Source of the DNA: CAWGCE01 sp964480915
GTDB lineage: Bacteria; Planctomycetota; Planctomycetia; Pirellulales; Pirellulaceae
DNA: 40,472 nt
Reading direction: 5' to 3'
NCBI GenBank assembly: GCA_964480915.1
Contig: CAYZRS010000047.1
Span: forward strand, 1-40,472
The number at the start of each line of letters is the position of its first letter. The stretch's first letter is position 1. Both the position numbers and the translations under genes were made by a program. This document shows, piece after piece, positions 34,535 to 40,472 of this stretch. The notes under the pieces are model-generated. The model worked only from the letters and a program-made list of their open reading frames with translations, had not been told where the DNA came from and did not search any database.

Positions 34535-35838
34535 AACAAACCGAGCACGAGTTCAGCAACGTCCGTGTCTTTCAGTTGCCCCGGTAGGTTGGCCGAATTG
34601 CTCAGCAACACACCACCCTGCTCGACCGGCACGCCGTGTGAACCGCGAACGAGTTCCGCGTTCAGCGGCACTCCCATCGTTTCGCGGTCGAAGAAGAGCT
34701 CGACAGGATCGTAACCCGGTTTTTGATGGATATCGACGGTGCGAGCAAACGAAGGCGCCAGCTCGTCATCAAGCCAATAATAGTATGCCTGCCAGCTGTT
34801 GGGTTCCGAAACCAGGATCACCTCACCTGCTCGCGGATGGTCCATTTCTAACATGGAGCGCTCGGCGCCACTGACGACCTGGGCGATGCCCTCGGCGCCG
34901 GCGAACAGCGTGACGACTTTTTGAATCGACGACTCGTCCGCATCGCGGACATAGACGTGAGAGAACTGATGATCGACCAGCGCCCAAGCAGAGCTTGTTG
35001 CAAAATCGATGAACTCGCCTTGGTCTGTTGATTTCACGTTTAGCAGGCCCGCTTCACGTAAACGACGGTTCGGATAGGTCACGTGATCGACCGGTTGGAT
35101 CGTGTATTCACTGGCCACCAACCAAGTCAGTGGTCGCTTCGCGTACGCTGCCGCAAAACCTGTGGCCAATTTCTGAATCACTCGGTCCAGCGCTTCCAGA
35201 GCGGCGGCGGCCTCGGCACTGTCGGGGCCAAATTTTTGCGCGGCGTAATCGAGGTGGGGCAAATACAAATAGAAGAAATGGGGCTGATATTTTTGGGCCC
35301 CAATCACGGCCGAATCGACAATCCATTCGGTCGAAGCGATGCTGGCCAGCGGGCCCCAGAAGTGCTTGAGCGGAAAGTGGCCCAAGGCGTCTCGCAAATC
35401 GCCGTACAACTCTGTCGGCTTGGTGTAGCACCAAAGCGACTCGCTACCGTCCGGATTGTGGATAGGAGCCGGCATACAAACGTATTCAGCACCGCACCCC
35501 TTACTCAACATGGGAAACCAAACCGCACAGGTCAGCTCGGCATGTCGCTCTTTCAGCAGGTCCCAGACCTGCGGCGCTTCAATTTTCTCGTTCCAAGCGG
35601 TCCACATTTCGACCTGCTGCGAATCACGCCAGTAGAACCCGTTCGCGACAACGCCATGCTCGGTCGGTAGTTTTCCTGTGAGCATGTTGGCTTGAGCCGG
35701 CCAAGTCACGCAAGGAAAACTGCCGTACAAATCGGCCTGCGAGCCACCGGCAACCAACGCCGCCAGATGCGGCATCTTCGCCACATCCTTCTGGCGCAGG
35801 CCCGGAATGGACAAGAAGATCACATGAGCATCGGACAT
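34531..35838 (-). CDS. Type I phosphodiesterase / alkaline phosphatase family protein, EboF type
   Basis: 435 residues from the ATG at 35838; an in-frame ATG at 35871 lies 4 nt after the isomerase stop and is possible. Thr45 in FPCVTWPAQANMLTG is the expected nucleophile, followed by GKLPTEHGVVANGFYWRD. A metal site with YLPHLDYAAQKFG is seen, and the usual SDHG near the end is SEYT (VASEYTIQPVDH). It has no signal peptide. The family cleaves phosphodiesters or phosphates; the substrate is unknown. The gene lies downstream of the isomerase and UbiA-like genes in one direction, matching ebo-cluster content. Confidence 0.8.
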   Translation of the reverse strand: MSDAHVIFLSIPGLRQKDVAKMPHLAALVAGGSQADLYGSFPCVTWPAQANMLTGKLPTEHGVVANGFYWRDSQQVEMWTAWNEKIEAPQVWDLLKERHAELTCAVWFPMLSKGCGAEYVCMPAPIHNPDGSESLWCYTKPTELYGDLRDALGHFPLKHFWGPLASIASTEWIVDSAVIGAQKYQPHFFYLYLPHLDYAAQKFGPDSAEAAAALEALDRVIQKLATGFAAAYAKRPLTWLVASEYTIQPVDHVTYPNRRLREAGLLNVKSTDQGEFIDFATSSAWALVDHQFSHVYVRDADESSIQKVVTLFAGAEGIAQVVSGAERSMLEMDHPRAGEVILVSEPNSWQAYYYWLDDELAPSFARTVDIHQKPGYDPVELFFDRETMGVPLNAELVRGSHGVPVEQGGVLLSNSANLPGQLKDTDVAELVLGLF

Positions 35839-35874
35839 TCTGCTACTCCCACCAGCCATCAAGCCGGCCACTTT

Positions 35875-36711
35875 CTAGCGAACCAAAGGGGCCATAAATT
35901 CAAACGCACGTTTCGCGGCGGCCGGGCCTTCATCGCTATGGCGACTCAGCTCAACAAACACTCCGCCCTGGTAATTCACTTCGGCAAGCGCCGCCAGAAT
36001 CGGTGGGAAGTCCATCTGACCTTCGCCAAACATTAGATGCTCGTGAACTCCTCGCCGCATGTCCTCGATGTGGACATTGACGAGCCGTTCCTGCCAGTGA
36101 TGAATCAGTGTCGGAATGTCACCTTCGTTACTGCAGTGGACATGGCCCACATCCATCGTCAGCTTCAAGTCAAGCGAGCTTCGATCCAGCAATTCTTGAA
36201 ACTTATCGAGCGTATCGATGAACATGTCCGGTTCGGGCTCGAAGCCAATCGCCATCTCGTTCCCCGCCGCCAAGTCGGCGATCGACGTGAGTCCATGAAT
36301 CAACCGATCCCAAACCGCTTCTTCGTTCGCGTCATCCTTCACGGCACCTGACCACAGCGACACACAATCGCTACCCAATTGTTTCGCGATCACGATTGCT
36401 CGGCTGAGGAAATCGACCCGACGCTTTCGCGCTAGGAACCCGTGGCTCACCAAGGTAGGCTCATGCTTCACCTCAGGATCGAGCAAGAACCGAGCCCCCG
36501 TTTCCACCACCGTTCGCATGCCGTGTTGGTCGAGCAACTCCTTGATGGCCGGCAACTGATCAAACTTTTCATCGAACGGATCGAGTGCACCATGATCGAG
36601 CGTAATCGCCACGCCTTGATAACCGAGCTTCGCCAGCAACTCGATCGCATCGGCGAGCGGCTCATGGGCCAGACCGTTTGTGTTGTAGCCTAAATACATG
36701 CCGTCTTTCAT
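35875..36711 (-). CDS. TIM-barrel sugar-phosphate isomerase/epimerase family protein
   Basis: 278 residues from the ATG at 36711, 6 nt past the prenyltransferase stop; a longer open frame reading back to 37335 overlaps that gene and is not real. The fold is xylose-isomerase-like: LGYNTNGLAHEPLADAIELLAKLGYQGVAITLDHG, then MAIGFEPEPDMFID, LTMDVGHVHC and HIEDMRRGVHEHLMFGEGQMDF, giving a probable metal site of Glu, Asp, His and Glu. Substrate unknown. In ebo clusters a TIM-barrel protein of this superfamily (EboE) occupies the same role, though cyanobacterial EboE is longer, so this may be a distant variant. Confidence 0.8.
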   Translation of the reverse strand: MKDGMYLGYNTNGLAHEPLADAIELLAKLGYQGVAITLDHGALDPFDEKFDQLPAIKELLDQHGMRTVVETGARFLLDPEVKHEPTLVSHGFLARKRRVDFLSRAIVIAKQLGSDCVSLWSGAVKDDANEEAVWDRLIHGLTSIADLAAGNEMAIGFEPEPDMFIDTLDKFQELLDRSSLDLKLTMDVGHVHCSNEGDIPTLIHHWQERLVNVHIEDMRRGVHEHLMFGEGQMDFPPILAALAEVNYQGGVFVELSRHSDEGPAAAKRAFEFMAPLVR

Positions 36712-36716
36712 CGTTA

Positions 36717-37679
36717 TCAAGTCGAGTAGATCCAACGCCCCAAAGTCAGCGTCGGCAAGAGCAATAAGAGGATCGCCACCGACCACCACCAGGGCGAACG
36801 AACCGCCAAGCAGACGGCCGCATCCAAAACGATCAGCGACAGGATACACACTTTTACAGCCGCCTGGACTTTGCTGGGACTCGGATCGGCAATCGCCACG
36901 ACACACCGTCGGAGTATCAGTGTGGCCAACCAACCGATCAACAACCACCAACCGCTGTCCGGTAGGTGAAGTTGCCTGGTACCGGCCGCGAATTCGCCGA
37001 CTCGTGGCAAGACGGCCAAAAATCCAAATCCGATCAGCATCAGCAGCACGCCCATCAGTAAACCGCCCGTCACCGATGCGCTTACCGTCGACTTGCTCGC
37101 CAGCGCAACACTTGCCTCCTTCTTCGCAAACCAGGTCACGCCGGCCACGTAGAGGCCTATTCCAAGAACAACGCACCATTGCCCGGTCGTATAACCAAGC
37201 ACGCCCGGCGCAGGCAGCACAGTGCTCATTCCCAGTAACACGTTCAAACTCCGACAACCGCCCATCGCGAAGGGACCGAGCCACGTCTTCTTCAGCAGTC
37301 CGTCGTAGGCCAAGATGCAAACAGCAAGAGCGCACGCGGTGGCTCCTGGCCGAATCATAAATTCGCCATCCATGCGACCTGCCAGAAAACCGCAGGCGAT
37401 CCCTCCGACCAACATGCCTAGCCCCAAGCGTGTGGCAGTTTCCTTGGCAACTCGCCCAGAAGGAATCGGACGCTGAGGTCGTTCGGCCAGATCCTGCTTC
37501 AGATCAAAAACATCATTGAGTACCATTCCAGCCGAATACAGCAGACCAGACGCCAGCAAGAGCCAGCCAAACCGACCCGCGGGGCTCAGCGATTCGTGCC
37601 CGAAAAGAAAACCCAACATCACGTCCGCAAATGCGGTAAACAGATTCGGCAGGCGGATCAATTGCAGAAACGGCAGCAT
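36717..37679 (-). CDS. UbiA-like membrane prenyltransferase, EboC type
   Basis: 320 residues from the ATG at 37679; the longer frame to 37868 has a non-membrane, Cys-rich lead that looks spurious. About nine transmembrane helices. The first Asp-rich motif is NDVFDLKQD (55-63), followed by ERPQRPIPSGRV. The second motif region has YDGLLKKTWLGP, with only one Asp, so a second DxxxD is not clear. UbiA enzymes transfer prenyl groups to aromatic acceptors; EboC members may instead work in metabolite export. It is the first gene of the minus-strand block prenyltransferase, isomerase, phosphodiesterase, with spacings of 5 and 36 nt. Confidence 0.85.
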   Translation of the reverse strand: MLPFLQLIRLPNLFTAFADVMLGFLFGHESLSPAGRFGWLLLASGLLYSAGMVLNDVFDLKQDLAERPQRPIPSGRVAKETATRLGLGMLVGGIACGFLAGRMDGEFMIRPGATACALAVCILAYDGLLKKTWLGPFAMGGCRSLNVLLGMSTVLPAPGVLGYTTGQWCVVLGIGLYVAGVTWFAKKEASVALASKSTVSASVTGGLLMGVLLMLIGFGFLAVLPRVGEFAAGTRQLHLPDSGWWLLIGWLATLILRRCVVAIADPSPSKVQAAVKVCILSLIVLDAAVCLAVRSPWWWSVAILLLLLPTLTLGRWIYST

Positions 37680-37891
37680 GTGGAGGGCCTGGGTAAGCTC
37701 GGCGGCAAGATGACGGCACCGATTGCATTCAACGGTCGCACAAGACGACTGTCTTGCGAATTCTACCCATACCGACGGCTCCATGTCAGGGAATGTGGTT
37801 GCCAGAATTCCACCCGCACAAGATGATGAACCGCCCAGTTTGAACGGCAACGAATTCAATATTTGCAAAGCGCGATTCGAAAGGACCTACC

Positions 37892-39346
37892 TTGGACCGT
37901 CCCCGCCCCGACGATTTCTTCGAAGACTGGCAACATCGCGAAGCTTTGGCCGAAAGCATGATCCCGCTGATCGGACAACTTTATCGCGAACACGACGTCA
38001 CGGTGATGATCTACGGTCGAAATCTTGTCAATCGTTCGCCGATCCAAATCATGAAGGCTCACCGGTTCGTGCGTCAGATTGAGCATAACGAGCTGTCGGA
38101 GAACGAATCGTTCCCGATGCTGCAAGCGCTGATCAGTCTGCAACCAGGACCAGCCCGCATCGACATCGGGAAATTGACCGTCGCCTATATGCAGGAGGGC
38201 AACGGCGCAGCGCCGATCGATTTCCTCAAAGCGAAGCTGACACAATTACAGGCAACCCCTGCCGCCGCTCAGCAACCTCAAGATGTCGTCCTTTACGGTT
38301 TTGGTCGGATCGGCCGTTTGGTCGCCAGGTTGCTGATCGAAAAAGCGGGCAGCGGAAATGGACTGCGACTGCGGGCAGTCGTCGTGCGGCCCAACAAAGC
38401 GGCCAACGATTTGGAAAAACGGGCCAGCCTGCTTCGTCGCGATTCGATCCACGGCTCGTTTCAGGGTACCATCCGCATTCTCCGAGAAGAAAACCAACTT
38501 GTTTGCAACGGCAACCCGATCCAATTTATCTATGCGAAAGAGCCGTCGGAGGTCGACTACACACGATTTGGCATCCAGAACGCCATCGTTGTCGACAACA
38601 CGGGCGTCTGGCGCGATGAAGAAGGATTGGGGCAACACCTTAAGTGCAACGGAACTGGACGCGTGATCCTCACGGCGCCTGGGAAAGGCAAGATCCCCAA
38701 CGTCGTATACGGCATCAATGACAACGAGATCCAACCTCACGAGAAAATTCTCTCGGCGGCATCCTGCACAACGAACGCCATCGTCCCGATTCTCAAAGCG
38801 ATGAATGACGAGTTCGCGATCCTGAAGGGGCACGTGGAGACGGTTCATGCCTATACGAACGACCAAAATCTGATCGACAACTATCACAGCAAGTCTCGGC
38901 GTGGGCGTGGTGCTCCTCTAAATATGGTCATTACAGAAACAGGCGCGGCCCAAGCGGTGGCCAAAGCGATTCCCGAACTGGCAGGAAAACTGACCGGAAA
39001 CGCGATCCGTGTCCCCACGCCCAACGTTTCGATGGCCATCCTCAATTTGCGACTGGGACGAGGCACCGACAAGGAAGAGGTGAACGAGTTCATTCGCCGA
39101 CTCGCACTGCACTCGCCGCTGCAGCAACAAGTCGGCTATACGATTTCACCGGAGGCCGTTTCGACGGATTTCGTTGGACAACGGCACGCCTGCGTTTTTG
39201 ATTCCAGGTCAACGATTGTCAGCGAGAATAGCGCCATTCTTTATTGTTGGTACGACAACGAGTTTGGCTACAGTTGCCAGGTCGTTCGCTGTGTCGAAAA
39301 AATGGCAGGTGTAAGTTGGTCAACGATCCCAGCAGCAACGGCTTGA
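37892..39346 (+). CDS. gap: Glyceraldehyde-3-phosphate dehydrogenase, long form
   Basis: 484 residues, start TTG at 37892 with AAAGGA 6 nt upstream; another in-frame TTG at 37841 is possible. Residues about 1-130 are an extra N-terminal domain (REALAESMIPLIGQLYREHDV, RSPIQIMKAHRFVRQ) found in the 480-residue GAPDH type. The standard domain begins LYGFGRIGRLVARLL. Catalytic Cys292 is in SAASCTTNAIVP, and the partner His is in the HAYTNDQ segment. It interconverts glyceraldehyde-3-phosphate and 1,3-bisphosphoglycerate. The EEP protein gene follows 9 nt later. Confidence 0.93.
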   Translation: MDRPRPDDFFEDWQHREALAESMIPLIGQLYREHDVTVMIYGRNLVNRSPIQIMKAHRFVRQIEHNELSENESFPMLQALISLQPGPARIDIGKLTVAYMQEGNGAAPIDFLKAKLTQLQATPAAAQQPQDVVLYGFGRIGRLVARLLIEKAGSGNGLRLRAVVVRPNKAANDLEKRASLLRRDSIHGSFQGTIRILREENQLVCNGNPIQFIYAKEPSEVDYTRFGIQNAIVVDNTGVWRDEEGLGQHLKCNGTGRVILTAPGKGKIPNVVYGINDNEIQPHEKILSAASCTTNAIVPILKAMNDEFAILKGHVETVHAYTNDQNLIDNYHSKSRRGRGAPLNMVITETGAAQAVAKAIPELAGKLTGNAIRVPTPNVSMAILNLRLGRGTDKEEVNEFIRRLALHSPLQQQVGYTISPEAVSTDFVGQRHACVFDSRSTIVSENSAILYCWYDNEFGYSCQVVRCVEKMAGVSWSTIPAATA

Positions 39347-39354
39347 ACGAGAGC

Positions 39355-40338
39355 ATGTTGGAACAGAGTCGCTGGTTTATCGGAAGAGAAGGTCTTGGCT
39401 TTGCGATCGCATTCGCGGTGCTTTTGTTTTTCATCGCTGCGCATTGGAGCCGCACCGACTCACTACACATCGCAACACTCGTCCCCATGTTCGTATGGCT
39501 CATCTTGGGCCTGACTTCGGTCGTGGTGCTGACATCGGGCAAGCCTCGAATGGCGCTGATGATTGCCTGGCTTGGCTGTGGAGGCTGGCTCGCCGATGCG
39601 CCGTTCAGTCTCATGCGCTGGCCGAAGACCGCGGCGACCGGTGCGGAGACCATTCGAGTCGTCTCGATGAATTGCTTGGCGCGACCGGCAACGCTGCGGC
39701 AACTGGCAGAATTGGACCCTGACGTTGTGCTATTGCAAGAGGCGCCATCACAACACGATGTGAACATGTACGTCGAATCCGCGTTAGGTGGAATCGGCAC
39801 GGCCGTTTGCGGATCCGATACTTCATTGATTATCAAAGGCCAAGCCAAGCTGATTTCACAGCCACACCGTTCCAACAGTCGCCAATTGTCCAATTTCATT
39901 GCGGCGGAAGTCGAACTGACCAACGGCACGACATTGATCGTCATCAGTGCTCGGCTCCTACCAACCCCTATTCTCCTGGACGTTTACAGTCCGAATTGCT
40001 GGAAATTCTACGCCGAGAATCATGCCAAACGACGTTCCGACATGGCAGCGTTAAAGGCCTTTGTCGATCAGCACCCCAACACTCCGATCATCCTCGGCGG
40101 CGATTTCAACACGCCCGCGCGCGACAGCGTGTTTGACTTGTTGAAACCACGTCTCCGAGACACTTTCCCCATCGCCGGCAACGGCTGGGGAAAGACAATC
40201 ACCACCGACATTCCACTGCATCGCATCGACCAAATCTGGGTTTCCGATTCATTCCAACCGCTCTCAGTCCGTGCTGTCGCGTCGGACATTTCCGATCATC
40301 GGTTTGTCGTGTGCGACGTTGAAGCCATGCAAAAATAA
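39355..40338 (+). CDS. Membrane-anchored endonuclease/exonuclease/phosphatase-family protein
   Basis: 327 residues from the ATG at 39355, chosen over a long overlap with gap; a GAGAG site precedes it. The first 90 residues hold three transmembrane helices. The EEP domain follows: IRVVSMNCLARPA, DVVLLQEAP, VISARLLP, ILGGDFNTPARD and ISDHRFVV, giving the Asn, Glu, Asp-Asn and Asp-His of the active site. Members cleave phosphodiesters in DNA, RNA or lipids; three N-terminal helices place this one at the membrane, possibly with an outside-facing catalytic domain. It likely shares a transcript with gap. Confidence 0.85.
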   Translation: MLEQSRWFIGREGLGFAIAFAVLLFFIAAHWSRTDSLHIATLVPMFVWLILGLTSVVVLTSGKPRMALMIAWLGCGGWLADAPFSLMRWPKTAATGAETIRVVSMNCLARPATLRQLAELDPDVVLLQEAPSQHDVNMYVESALGGIGTAVCGSDTSLIIKGQAKLISQPHRSNSRQLSNFIAAEVELTNGTTLIVISARLLPTPILLDVYSPNCWKFYAENHAKRRSDMAALKAFVDQHPNTPIILGGDFNTPARDSVFDLLKPRLRDTFPIAGNGWGKTITTDIPLHRIDQIWVSDSFQPLSVRAVASDISDHRFVVCDVEAMQK

Positions 40339-40472
40339 AGACGCCGGACAAGTTTGGTAGAAAGCACAGCGCAGGGGCAGTGACCCGGGAAAGCACCGAA
40401 CATTTGCAGCACCCACATCGTCGCGCAACAATCGGACTGACAGCCTGGCGTCAGCCCCCAATGGGCTCTGTT
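40339..40472. other. Intergenic end of the window
   Basis: 134 bp without a gene. A small inverted repeat AGCCC-N5-GGGCT (40453-40467) lies close to the right edge; too little is visible to call it a terminator. Confidence 0.5.

Noticed and set aside
36712..37335. N-terminal extension of the isomerase frame
   Set aside because: It overlaps the prenyltransferase gene in another frame; the family start fits 36711.

Overview
The window looks like chromosomal DNA of a planctomycete, most likely from the Pirellula/Rhodopirellula side. This is inferred from gene content only. The clues are a giant secreted protein with GEVED and dockerin modules, two PEP-CTERM proteins, a tiny lipoprotein of a type I associate with planctomycetes, a TatC about 200 residues longer than usual, and mostly weak Shine-Dalgarno sites. 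Gene density is high and no rRNA, tRNA, insertion sequence, phage or CRISPR array is visible. I recognise 32 protein genes, the first cut by the left edge.

Layout. 1-5931: 3' part of the giant secreted protein. 6216-11839: a Tat-exported alpha/alpha-toroid protein, a fused CobA-HemD tetrapyrrole enzyme, a TPR protein, ribosomal protein S20 (rpsT) and a PEP-CTERM trypsin-like protein. 12016-17510: an exported S9A oligopeptidase facing a minus-strand run of manA, a small lipoprotein, an RsuA/RluB pseudouridine synthase and pyrK. 17820-21193: tatC, then the nitrogen pair amtB and glnB with a good sigma-54 promoter and two strong hairpins. 21502-25770: two secreted proteins of unknown function, ftsY, and a dockerin/PEP-CTERM protein. 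25883-29222: coaE, rho, ribH and nusB on the minus strand. 29616-31019: a membrane-anchored coiled-coil protein behind a clear sigma-70 type promoter.

31026-37679 is the most interesting block. It has a LarA-like (DUF2088) protein, an 87-residue protein, a TatD-family hydrolase of EboB type, an acyltransferase-3 membrane protein, a type I phosphodiesterase of EboF type, a TIM-barrel sugar-phosphate isomerase (EboE role) and a UbiA-like prenyltransferase (EboC type). This resembles the ebo metabolite-traffic cluster of cyanobacteria and other bacteria, but without recognisable eboA or eboD and with an acyltransferase added. After it come a long-form GAPDH and a membrane-anchored endonuclease/exonuclease/phosphatase (EEP) protein.

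Other points of note: the PII protein has Phe where the uridylylated Tyr51 normally sits; four convergent gene pairs have stop codons that overlap or lie within 6 nt; the rho leader is C-rich and could serve autoregulation; and perfect hairpins flank the candidate start codons of the gene at 24835. All functional assignments come from reading motifs by eye; no database search was run.
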